From assembly GCA_016707115.1 (NCBI GenBank), contig JADJIH010000021.1, positions 157,705-221,704 of the forward strand: a DNA stretch of 64,000 bases, in the 5' to 3' direction. Source of the stretch: Ignavibacteriales bacterium. GTDB taxonomy: Bacteria > Bacteroidota > Ignavibacteria > Ignavibacteriales > Ignavibacteriaceae. Positions 10,081 to 17,346 of the stretch are shown piece by piece (position 1 is the first letter of the stretch; each line of letters starts with the position of its first letter). Made by a program: the position numbers and the translations under genes. Below the pieces are notes generated by a model. That model was not told where the DNA came from and did no database searches. It worked only from the letters and a program-made list of their open reading frames with translations.

Positions 10081-10302
10081 ATGGCAAAAAAAAATAACAA
10101 TATAAATCGTGAAAGAAAGATTGGGAAACAGGTTATAGAAAAAAAACCTGGTATGGACCCGAAATTAAAAAGCACAATATGGACTGTAATTACGATTATT
10201 GTTCTGGTTGTGTTTTTTATAGTTAATAACACTAGAACCGAACCAGAAGAAGGTCCTTATCCACCCAATTACATACCTGCACAAAGTAACTCAACAAAAT
10301 AA
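10081..10302 (+). CDS. Small single-pass membrane protein, 73 aa
   Basis: The product has a very basic N-terminus (MAKKNNNINRERKIGKQ), one membrane helix (STIWTVITIIVLVVFFIV, residues about 37-55), and a short acidic, proline-rich tail (EPEEGPYPPNYIPAQ) that should face the periplasm. It starts 45 bases after the GH13 frame and ends 19 bases before the thioredoxin-like gene, so it may be co-transcribed with both. I do not recognise a family. The clear topology and spacing make it credible. Confidence 0.65.
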   Translation: MAKKNNNINRERKIGKQVIEKKPGMDPKLKSTIWTVITIIVLVVFFIVNNTRTEPEEGPYPPNYIPAQSNSTK

Positions 10303-10321
10303 ATCCTAAACAGAAAGGTAA

Positions 10322-10873
10322 ATGATAATCATGACAAAAATGTTTTTAGTATTACTAATAGCTTTTAGTGTAAACTCATTTTGTGTTGATAAAAATACAA
10401 GTAATACAAAACCTGGTGATGCTGAAACTGCAGTTGTAAAACTTGATGAAAATAAAGCTCCTGATTTTGCTCTAAAATCCTTTGATGGAAAAATTGTTAA
10501 ACTTTCAGATTATAAAGGCAAAGTTGTTATAATTGATTTTTGGGCAACCTGGTGTCCTCCTTGCAGAAAAGGGATTCCTGATCTTATTTCTATCCAGAAT
10601 GATTATAAAAATGATGTTGTAATAATTGGAATTTCACTTGATGGAGAAAAAACTTTAAAAGATGTTCCTGGTTTTGTTAAAAGCTATGGAATTAATTATC
10701 CAATAGTTTATGGTGATGACAAAGTTGTAGCTGCGTATGGTGGAATTGAAGGAATACCAACAGCTTTTGTAGTTGATAAAAAAGGAAATGTTGTTGATAA
10801 GCATCTTAGGACTTGTTCCCAAAGACACTTACGTAAACAAAATCAAAGAGTTATTGAAGTAGTGTATTTATAA
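10322..10873 (+). CDS. TlpA/ResA-like thiol-disulfide oxidoreductase
   Basis: The N-terminal hydrophobic stretch (residues 5-20, ending FCV) is a signal peptide or lipoprotein-like leader. The thioredoxin-fold domain starts at APDFALKSFDGK (about 46) and carries the active site WATWCPPC with cysteines at 78 and 81, plus the cis-proline motif EGIPTAFVVD near 145. Such proteins reduce or isomerise periplasmic disulfides, for example during cytochrome c maturation or oxidative repair. RBS agaaagg lies just before ATG 10322. The last residues look shifted: removing one A near 10806 gives HLGLVPKDTYVNKIKELLK and a stop at 10862, a normal family C-terminus. Confidence 0.85.
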   Translation: MIIMTKMFLVLLIAFSVNSFCVDKNTSNTKPGDAETAVVKLDENKAPDFALKSFDGKIVKLSDYKGKVVIIDFWATWCPPCRKGIPDLISIQNDYKNDVVIIGISLDGEKTLKDVPGFVKSYGINYPIVYGDDKVVAAYGGIEGIPTAFVVDKKGNVVDKHLRTCSQRHLRKQNQRVIEVVYL

Positions 10874-10958
10874 GTCATTGCGAGGAGTGCTCGAGGAAGC
10901 AATCTATTGTTTACAATTGAAAATGAGATCACTTCACTTCGCTTTGCTCGTGATGACA
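10874..10958. repeat. Dispersed TCATTGCGAGG-type palindromic repeat
   Basis: The segment begins gtcattgcgaggagtgctcg, includes gaagcaatct, and ends with cttcgctttgctcgtgatgaca. It shares its core with the repeat at 57267-57347 (gtcattgcga, gaagcaatct, tcgcaatgac). It fills the gap between the thioredoxin gene and a terminator. Confidence 0.7.
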
Positions 10959-10971
10959 GAGCATTTAAAAT

Positions 10972-11010
10972 AAAAAATCCTTATTCAGAAAATGAATAAG
11001 GATTTTTTTA
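10972..11010. terminator. Bidirectional intrinsic terminator
   Basis: aaaaatccttattca pairs with tgaataaggattttt around a gaaaa loop, with A and T runs flanking the stem. It lies between convergent genes (thioredoxin-like on plus, PorV on minus) and can stop both. Confidence 0.85.
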
Positions 11011-11031
11011 TCCATTCGCTCTACTAAAATC

Positions 11032-12068
11032 TTAAATACCGCTTCTTAAGAATCTTGGTTCTTCTAATGTTAACATAATAGAAATTCTGTGTGAGTCATC
11101 CAATCGCTCGGTAGCAGATTCATTAAATCTTGCAAATGAATAATCTATATTAAGCTTAGGTAATTTAACACCGGCGCCAATTGTAAATTGCTTTACATCG
11201 TTGTAGCCGCCTCTAACATAAATCAAATTCTTAAATGTGTATTCTAAACCGGCATCATATCAAAACTAACAGGGCCTAAATTAAAGTTTGATGCAAATTG
11301 TCTGTTCTCAAATCTAATATCAAAATCTAAAGCAGGCATAATGTATCCGCCAAGAAATTCAACAACTTTATATGCTGCACCGACTTTTAGAGTGGGGAAA
11401 CAAGTTCATTCCTTCCGGTACTCCAGGCAACCAAAGTGGTTGTTGCATCCTGCAGGTTGGCACCAAGAAATAAATTTTCCATAGGAGTGTAATAAGCACC
11501 AACATCAAAACCAATTCCTGTTGCGCCAAACTCAGCTAAATCTCTTCTTATAATTTTGGCATTAATTCCCCAGTAAAAATCTTCGGTTTGTCTTTTTGCA
11601 AAAGTTAAATAAAATGCCCAATCCTGATTACTGAATTCTGTAATCCTGCTGTAATCAAGTCTGTCATCGCCAATATCAATTATTCCATCGCCGTTAGCAT
11701 CGTAAAGAGCATTACGTGTATCAGGAATTCCATCCACACCCAACCTCATTACACTTAAGCCAAAACTCATATCATCTTGAAAAGGAATTGCAACTGCACC
11801 GTAATCATAATTAACAAGGTTGCCAAATTGCTCCGAGTGCATTAAAGCAAGCTGTGGATAGTTAATATTAGCAAGTCCGGCAGGATTGTAATAACCCGAT
11901 GTAACATCATTAGCAACAGCAACAAAAGCGCCGCCCATACCAAGAGCACGGCCGCCAACGCCAAGTGCCATAAACTCACCGGCGTATTTTGCAATTACCG
12001 TTTGAGCCTGTAATGATGAACTAAGAACTATTAGAGTTGTGAGAAGAAAAGCCGATTTTTTTGAACAT
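11032..12068 (-). CDS. PorV/PorQ-family outer-membrane protein, frameshifted
   Basis: This is a signal-peptide beta-barrel protein of the UPF0164/PorV family: ALGVGGRALGMGGAFVAVAND, then SGYYNPAGLANI, and C-terminal SHRISIMLTL. PorV carries T9SS cargo at the cell surface or helps anchor it. The open frame extends to 12139, but the natural start is ATG 12068 (MFKKSAFLLTTLIVLSSSLQAQ) after GGAG. That start is masked by a seventh A in an A-run, and a six-A run restores it. Two more shifts near 11395 and 11260 split off the last 64 residues. Restored, the protein is about 345 aa, normal for the family. A second member lies at 45585-46580. Confidence 0.8.
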
Positions 12069-12323
12069 AAATTGTAACTCCTGTTAGCAAAGGATATAAA
12101 CTTGATGGAGAAAATTGAGAATTTGAGATATAAAGTCAAGGCTAAATTAATTAGAAAGAATTTATTATTTCAATAATCCCAGCAAAACTTAATAATTATT
12201 CAATTATAAATGAATTACTGACTATTTCACCAGGCCAGAATTGCAGAAAACTTCAAACTAAATATTAATTGCAGAATTATTTATCTCTTTACAATGAATT
12301 GAGATACTTACTATACAATAAGA

Positions 12324-12761
12324 TTAATTTATAGAGAACTTTTTAGAAAGAACTTTTGAATTATTATTTGCTAGAGAAACCTCAACGATATAATCACCTT
12401 TATCAAGGTTCTGATAGTTTGAATCAACAAGGGGCAATACAATATCATACTCTTTAGTATCATTTTCCTTCAATGTAATACTAAGCATAACGTGTGCGCA
12501 AATTTCTGGATAATTTCTTACGATAGTGTTTCCACGTTTGATATATAAAATGTACTCACAGCTTGAGCTAAATTGATAAGTAATATCGTCAGAAGTGAAA
12601 TTTGATACAGTGAAAGTACCTTTGAGTGTGTCAGCAATACCATAATTGGTTTTCTGTAATTCGAAGTTTAGTTCAGCATCTCCATCAAACAAATCACAAC
12701 TATTAACAATAAATGAAAGTAATAATAATTGAAATAAAATTATTATGTATTTCATACTCAT
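12324..12761 (-). CDS. Lipoprotein with BsuPI-like beta-sandwich domain
   Basis: The protein has 145 residues. A lipoprotein signal ends LLSFIVNSC with the lipidated cysteine at about 22. The rest is one beta-sandwich (LKGTFTVSNFTSDDITYQF; CEYILYIKRGNTIV; KGDYIVEVSL) that resembles the intracellular proteinase-inhibitor (BsuPI) fold seen in many lipoproteins. It should sit in the outer or inner membrane leaflet facing the periplasm. The BsuPI link is a pattern impression; the lipoprotein call is firmer. It stands alone between the PorV gene and the cassette-like array, and 92 bases of AT-rich sequence separate it from its upstream neighbour. Confidence 0.6.
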   Translation of the reverse strand: MSMKYIIILFQLLLLSFIVNSCDLFDGDAELNFELQKTNYGIADTLKGTFTVSNFTSDDITYQFSSSCEYILYIKRGNTIVRNYPEICAHVMLSITLKENDTKEYDIVLPLVDSNYQNLDKGDYIVEVSLANNNSKVLSKKFSIN

Positions 12762-12853
12762 ATTCCTTTATAGCTTAGATTAAAATTAGAACTAATTTCT
12801 GGAAAGATCAAAGAACTTATTTAGAACCTGTAATAAAGGATTGAATATTATTT

Positions 12854-13386
12854 TTATCTTGACCAACCAAATGATAAACCTAATCCAACAGCAGACATTC
12901 CAAAATCTGTAGAATCAAAACACCACTATACTTTACGTATAACTTTACTGATTTGTTAAAATTTAATATAATGCTAATTCCGGCTTTTAATCCTCCAACT
13001 GGATATTCTTCTGCAGATGAATTGCTACTCATTCTGTATGTATATCCAAGAATAACTTGTGAAGTAATAAGTTTATCATAACCAATTGATGTATATGCTA
13101 ATAAGTTTAAATCATTAAATGGTGAGCCATATTCTGAGCCACCAACACCACCGGCTAATAGATAGCTATATCCAGCTTGGATGCCAAAGCTCTGTAAGTT
13201 TGTTTTATAAATTTCAAAATCAGAAGAAATGGACAAATCAAGGATGAATATTAATGAAGTTGCATCAAAGTGTATACTTTGTAATTGAAAATATGGTTTG
13301 TTGGAAGACTCATCTTTATTTTCTTGAAATCCATAAGAATCAAAAATTAAGACAACAGCGATTAATATCACGCTAAATGTTTTCAT
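12854..13386 (-). CDS. Small exported beta-barrel-like protein, first gene beyond the attC-like array
   Basis: A signal peptide (MKTFSVILIAVVLIFDSYG) is followed by alternating beta strands rich in Gly and Tyr (FGIQAGYSYLLAGGVGG; LAYTSIGYDKLITSQVILGY; GGLKAGISIILNF), like small outer-membrane barrels. The apparent stop at 12880 is a shift: adding one T near 12918 gives VFDSTDFGMSAVGLGLSFGW and a stop at 12854, a proper aromatic barrel end. Its start lies 54 bases from the attC-like site at 13440-13497, so it may be the last cassette of the array. Family not recognised. Confidence 0.55.
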
Positions 13387-13439
13387 ATTCGTTTAACAAT
13401 TAATTTAAAGTAACAAAATTTACTGTTTTTTACGTAGCA

Positions 13440-13497
13440 ACATAACGACGTTCCGTCTAATCCGTCAGTCCGCCGTGGCGGATTAAAGAGTTTAGGT
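13440..13497. repeat. attC-like integron recombination site (site 1)
   Basis: The plus strand reads ACATAAC, then gacgttccgtctaatccg, a short loop, then cggattaaagag and GTTTAGGT. The outer boxes resemble attC core sites (RYYYAAC and GTTRRRY), with one extra T in the second. The inner arms tctaatccg / cggattaaaga pair. The left side aacgacgttccgtctaa is shared with sites at 14676 and 15926. Confidence 0.55.
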
Positions 13498-13530
13498 GTT
13501 AATTGTTTTTATATTTATTAGAAAACTCTT

Positions 13531-13926
13531 CTATATAATTTGAAACATCTTTTTAAATGAATCACAATCAAAATCTTTTGGTTTTCTTTTCATAGTATAA
13601 AACCGATCAATAGATTGTAAGAATACTTCAGTAATGTTTTTAAATACCTTTTCTTCATTTTGATAAGCTAATTTATTCCAATCATTGTGTGTGTTTATCA
13701 CAAGAAATTTATCTTTAGTTTTCCAACTTTGAATATCGCCAGAAAAGAATTTTGCAAATTGTCCATCAGACTTTGTTAGTTCAAACCCCCAAAAATATTT
13801 TATAACTAAGAACCATAATTCTTGTATAATAACCTTTTTAAGAAACGTTTCTAATTCAATTAAATCAAAATTGAATGCAGAATCTTCATATTCTTCAGTA
13901 ATAATTGTTTTAATCTCGAAATCCAT
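13531..13926 (-). CDS. Orphan soluble protein, cassette-like gene
   Basis: This 131-aa, acidic, lysine-rich protein has no signal peptide or membrane helix. It opens MDFEIKTIITEEYEDSAF, and a helix-rich middle (LETFLKKVIIQELWFLVIKYFWG) is followed by a short Trp-containing segment. I do not recognise it. It lies between an attC-like site at 13440-13497 and the palindromic repeat at 13968-14072, in the same orientation as the other array genes. That is the usual arrangement of an integron cassette. Its stop is 34 bases from the nearer site. Confidence 0.55.
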   Translation of the reverse strand: MDFEIKTIITEEYEDSAFNFDLIELETFLKKVIIQELWFLVIKYFWGFELTKSDGQFAKFFSGDIQSWKTKDKFLVINTHNDWNKLAYQNEEKVFKNITEVFLQSIDRFYTMKRKPKDFDCDSFKKMFQII

Positions 13927-13967
13927 AATATATATTTAATTTAACTAACTATTAGAAAACACTTAAT

Positions 13968-14072
13968 ACCATTAACCTGTTTAGCAATACATATGATGGA
14001 TTAAACATTATTTTTATATCCTCTTGCCTTTATACTTACCTGCCCGCCCGTGGCGGATTAAAGAGGTTATAC
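13968..14072. repeat. 103-bp repeat copy A ending in an attC-like palindrome
   Basis: Bases 13968-14070 match 14813-14915 at 96 of 103 positions by eye. Within it TATATCCTCTT (14015) pairs with AAGAGGTTATA (14061), with GTTATAC as outer box and an inner cgcccgtggcgg loop. This is the stem-and-box layout of an attC site. Confidence 0.55.
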
Positions 14073-14120
14073 CGTTTTTACTATACACTGCTACTATTGC
14101 AAAATTACTGATGAATAATT

Positions 14121-14662
14121 TTATTTATAATATCCAATTGCAATACCTAATCCAACATAAGTTGTTTTTTCATCAAATGAAGTTGAACCTTTTAAAATTA
14201 TTCCAATCATCTTCTCAAGTAAATTGTACCTCAATTCAATACCGGTACGAAAAAGAATACCATCCTGTTCGTAAAAATCCGATGCTCTTGTATGATATGC
14301 CAAACCACCCAATAAGTTAAAGTGAAAATATCTACTTCTGCCAGAATAAATAACATAAAAGCAGTAATCCTTAAATGGACCTCCACCAGTCGGGCCACCT
14401 GGTTCTAAATACCCATAAGATTCAAAACTAAATCTTGTGCCGAATGAATAATCTATTTTTGATTTCTTTGTAAATAAATCCACATCTACTAGAGCACCCA
14501 ATTCCCTACATACAAGAGGGTAGTTAATTCAAATTGACCACCAGCAATAGATGGGGCAAAGGTATAATTCCCAATATAAGAGGAGTCTTTATCTTGTGCG
14601 TTAACATAATAATGCGGGAAACAAAATATTAAACAAGTTAAAAGTAGATATTTTGATTTCAT
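14121..14662 (-). CDS. Small exported beta-barrel-like protein, cassette-like gene, frameshifted
   Basis: ORF 14501-14121 is the C-terminal part. The true start is ATG 14662 (MKSKYLLLTCLIFCFPHYYVNAQ), a signal peptide whose frame runs through QDKDSSYIGNYTFAPSIAGG and shifts near 14510 into LGALVDVDLFTKKSKIDY. The rest alternates beta strands (FHFNLLGGLAYHT; YNLLEKMIGIILKG) and ends GLGIAIGYYK, as in small outer-membrane barrels. The ATG is only 13 bases from the boundary of the attC-like site 14676-14763, a 5' leader length typical of cassette genes. Function unknown. Confidence 0.55.
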
Positions 14663-14675
14663 TTAAAATCTAACC

Positions 14676-14763
14676 ATATAACGACGTTGCGCCTAACTTT
14701 CTAATCCCGATTTGTCGGGGCCGCCGCCCATTCCGCCGCGGCGGAAAGGAAGCCAAGTAAAAC
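14676..14763. repeat. attC-like integron recombination site (site 2)
   Basis: ATATAAC at 14676 is followed by gacgttgcgcctaactttct, a GC-rich imperfect palindrome (ccgatttgtcgg; ttccgccgcggcgga), and ends near gtaaaac. The left half matches the site at 15926 closely. The right outer box is eroded or carries an indel. Confidence 0.5.
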
Positions 14764-14812
14764 ACAACAATTAATAAATATTTAATTAAACAATACTAAG
14801 AACAAACTTAAA

Positions 14813-14917
14813 ACCATTAACCTGTTTAGCAATACATATAATGGATTGAACAATATTTTTATATCCTCTTGACTTTGTACTTACCTGTCCGCCTGTGGCG
14901 GATTAAAGAGGTTATAA
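14813..14917. repeat. 103-bp repeat copy B ending in an attC-like palindrome
   Basis: This is the second copy of the repeat at 13968-14070. TATATCCTCTT at 14860 pairs with AAGAGGTTATA near 14906, with outer box GTTATAA. It is followed, in the gene direction, by only about 100 bases before attC-like site 2, so the unit between them is an ORF-less cassette if the array interpretation is right. Confidence 0.5.
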
Positions 14918-14939
14918 AGCTTTTTATTTTACTTAAATA

Positions 14940-15053
14940 CTAAATTGAAATAAGGTACATTTTTATAATTAGATGGTATTCCTTAGTTGCACTGAAAATA
15001 AGAACACTAAATTGGTTTTCTATTCCTGGGAAAATAGTCTTTATTTCCACCAT
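14940..15053 (-). CDS. Very small ORF in cassette-like array, 37 aa
   Basis: ATG 15053 opens a frame starting MVEIKTIFPGIENQF that stops 23 bases before the attC-like palindrome of repeat copy B. There is no clear ribosome site and no known family. It is listed only because a short gene ending just before an attC-like site is what a cassette should look like. The rest of 15054-15196 shows nothing. Confidence 0.2.
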   Translation of the reverse strand: MVEIKTIFPGIENQFSVLIFSATKEYHLIIKMYLISI

Positions 15054-15196
15054 AAAATTAACTTAATTTTGCATAGATGATTCGTTTTCCAAAAAAAAAT
15101 TCGTTTTTAGTTGAAAATTGTAAAATTTCTTCTGTATTAAAAATGGGTCGATATTGAATCGAATAAATTTCGGCTTTGACTTAATATTTGGAAATT

Positions 15197-15906
15197 TTAT
15201 CGGAAAGAACCACTTGAAAAGGATCCATTTGTTGTTCCTTCAATAAATTCTTTTGTGGAATCATCCAATACGTATTCAATAAATGGTGCTGGTTTTAAGT
15301 GTTTGAACTGCAAGAACTTTGAGTAAAGCAGGCAATTCTTTTTATTGCGTTTGTTTTTTAGCTTCTTGTAACCATTGAGAATAAGATTTCCAAATATTCT
15401 CCTATCGCCAATGTGAAAGTTTCTAATTTTCCACCTGTCTGTTTCTTTTTCATATACTAATGAAACTAAAATATCTCGAGGAAAATTTTTAGTTTCATAA
15501 AGAGAAACATAAACTTCAGATGACCATGCCTTTAGTGAAATGAAAAAATTATCCTTTGTAAATGAAAAGAAACTAACATTCCTTTCACCCTCACCAGAAG
15601 AAATAGTATAAAACTCATTATATTTTTTAAGTTGCGGATCAGTATAGTTAGAATTTAAATAATTGAAGATAGAACTTAATCTGCTTTTATAGTTGTCAAT
15701 ATTTCTAAATTCACTATGCAGCATATTGAACAGACCATCAATTGAATTCTGACTTATACATTCAAATACTTTTTTGTTAAGCAACTCTATTTCATTTCTT
15801 ATTTTTGAATCAATATCATCATTCTTGTAAGTCATATTCTGATTTAACTGACAAGAAATAATTGAATGAAATAAGAAAAACAGTATTATAAAACGATATT
15901 TTTCAT
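15197..15906 (-). CDS. Lipoprotein of unknown function, cassette-like gene, N-terminal frameshift
   Basis: The main frame 15835-15197 lacks its start. Continuing upstream in frame gives RFIILFFLFHSIISC, a textbook lipoprotein signal. Adding one A to the run after ATG 15906 joins it to the start codon (MKKYRF). The mature protein has about 210 residues, with a helical N-terminal part (EIELLNKKVFECISQNSIDG) and a beta-rich part (FFISLKAWSSEVYVSLYE; DRWKIRNFHIG). This pattern is like NTF2/DUF4440-type domains, though not diagnostic. The start lies 20 bases from attC-like site 3, again fitting a cassette gene. Confidence 0.6.
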
Positions 15907-15925
15907 TAGAATAATGATTTTTGCT

Positions 15926-16017
15926 ACCTAACTCCGTTGCGCTTAACTTTCTAATACCGACTTGTCGGGAGCGGTCGATGTTGAGCTTGCCAGCCTGTGG
16001 CTGGGCGCTGGTTATGT
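15926..16017. repeat. attC-like integron recombination site (site 3)
   Basis: This is the best site. It runs from ACCTAAC at 15926-15932 to GTTATGT at 16011-16017. Read on the minus strand it ends with GTTAGGT, which fits the attC core GTTRRRY exactly. Inside, tccgttgcgc pairs partly with gggcgctggt, and accgacttgtcgg and gccagcctgtggctggg form inner hairpins. Length is 92 bp, within the attC range. Confidence 0.65.
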
Positions 16018-16018
16018 G

Positions 16019-16258
16019 GTTAATTAAATAATTGTTTAGTTTCTTTTTTATTTAAGTATTTGATTATAAAATAAATACCAACTGATATTGCGATATAGAA
16101 AACATATGAATACAAAAAAGACATTTTCTCAAATGAATTATCATATATGAGGCTAAATTTTATATGCAGAAAGGGAGAAAATAAAATATAAATTCTTGTG
16201 GATATATTAAATTTGTATTGCCTTTTGTATTTGTATTGAATAAAACGAAAATTTTAAA
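16019..16258 (-). CDS. Small membrane protein, cassette-like gene, 5' end unresolved
   Basis: An open frame of about 80 codons ends at 16019, two bases from attC-like site 3. It encodes two hydrophobic segments (RIYILFSPFLHIKFSLIY and MSFLYSYVFYIAISVGIYFI) and a basic tail, YLNKKETKQLFN. No start codon precedes the first segment in frame, so either the 5' part is shifted or only the 39-residue piece from the internal ATG is translated. Its position directly against the site supports it being a real cassette gene. Confidence 0.4.
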
Positions 16259-16767
16259 TTGATATAGCAAAAACTTTACAAATAATACTGGTTGTCTGAA
16301 TCATCAAGAACTTGTCCACAAAGTTAAACAATCGCATTTTATAAAAATGCTATTTCGAAAAGCGACACATGTAATACAGAGCCTAGTATTGTACTTGTTA
16401 TTGAATAAACATCTGACATAAACAAACTATAATTAAGATTACTAGCAGATAATATTTACTTATAAGGAATGCCAATCAATCAACTATTAGGCAAATCCGG
16501 ATTTCTATTATCCTAATATTATCTTAAGCATAAATTCAAACCAAGAATCTTGTCTTAAAAAGTAACCATAGTAGCAGTCCCCACCGGTAAAAGAAGTAAA
16601 GGGGTAAGTAAAAGTAGAACAGCAAAGTTTAATCATTATTGCATCTGCAACTTAGGTTTAAGAAAAATTAAGTTCAATTGTTATTTTGCATTTGCTTTCC
16701 AATTCTGCAAAAATTAAATCCACCAGGTAAGAAAAAATACTTAACAATCATCAACAATAAACCATCC
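16259..16767. other. Gene-free AT-rich stretch upstream of the cassette-like array
   Basis: I see no ORF with coding character on either strand and, importantly, no tyrosine-recombinase/IntI sequence and no obvious attI. If the array has an integrase it is not in this window. Confidence 0.45.
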
Positions 16768-17058
16768 TTAAATATTCCGGAGTTCACTAACCATATTATT
16801 TAACAAGTTATCCATTTGATTTAGCTTAATTTCTTTTTGCCTTTGCAAAGTATCTAGTTGACGGAGCTAAGTATCCGTTTACTTTTGCTCAGTATCCAAT
16901 TGACGGAGCTAAGTATCCATTTACTTTTGCTCAGTATCCAATTGACGGAGCTAAGTATCCGTTTACTCTTGCTCAGTATCTAGTTGACGGAGCTAAGTAT
17001 CCGTTTACTTTTGCTCAGTATCCAATTGATCAGCATTTTGATAATTTATACTTATCAT
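16768..17058 (-). pseudogene. Coiled-coil protein remnant with eight in-frame stops at glutamine positions
   Basis: One frame from ATG 17058 to TAA 16768 has 97 codons. It begins MISINYQNADQLDTEQK and ends QRQKEIKLNQMDNLLNNM then VSELRNI, a convincing coiled coil. Between these lie four 42-base units, each 14 residues (two heptads) of the form QLDTEQK-x-MDT-x-LR. In every unit the first x is TAA and the second is TAG, while the heptad pattern would suit Gln (CAA, CAG). A gene broken before the repeat expanded is the simplest reading. Neighbouring genes end normally at TAA and TAG, so genome-wide recoding is unlikely. Confidence 0.45.
16850..17029. repeat. Tandem repeat, four 42-bp units plus a partial unit
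   Basis: Units start at 16850, 16892, 16934 and 16976, with a 12-base partial unit at 17018. Each reads gtatcYaRttgacggagcta on the plus strand and then agtatccgtttacttttgct with one to three substitutions per unit. Period 42 is a multiple of three and codes two heptads on the minus strand. Confidence 0.9.
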
Positions 17059-17252
17059 TTTAATAAGTAAAACTTCATCAGAACTAAATCTAATCTCATA
17101 AATACTGATATTATTTCATTTATTCGTACATTTACAAAGAGTTACAAACGCTTATTAACTCGGTGCGATTTGTGCAATGTTAATTAAAATGAAATCAACT
17201 ATACACTGTCATCATTAAGTTGTGTAGGGGGGTGTCAAAAAAAGTTATTTGC

Positions 17253-17287
17253 GGGGGGGGGGGGGGGGGGAAATGGGGGGGGGGGGG
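17253..17287. repeat. Two long poly-G tracts (18 G and 13 G)
   Basis: 18 G at 17253-17270 and 13 G at 17275-17287, separated by aaat, lie 60 to 94 bases before the start of the GH81 gene. Such tracts are extreme for this AT-rich sequence. They may be a slippage-prone element or an assembly artefact. Confidence 0.9.
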
Positions 17288-17346
17288 AATTTAGTTGGAT
17301 ATCTCCATTAAAAACAAAAAGAGATTAACTTAAAACAAGAAAAAAT

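Noticed and set aside
12324..12761. Lipoprotein gene as a further integron cassette
   Set aside because: No attC-like site is found between it and the neighbouring gene at 12854, nor on its other side.
16850..17029. Regularly spaced repeats that could be a CRISPR array
   Set aside because: Units are directly adjacent at 42 bp with no unique spacers, and the repeat itself codes a heptad pattern. No cas genes are near.
16768..17058. Genome-wide reassignment of TAA/TAG to glutamine
   Set aside because: Genes across the window end at TAA and TAG at the expected family lengths (for example GH81, SufD, the ABC operon), so only a local explanation is possible.
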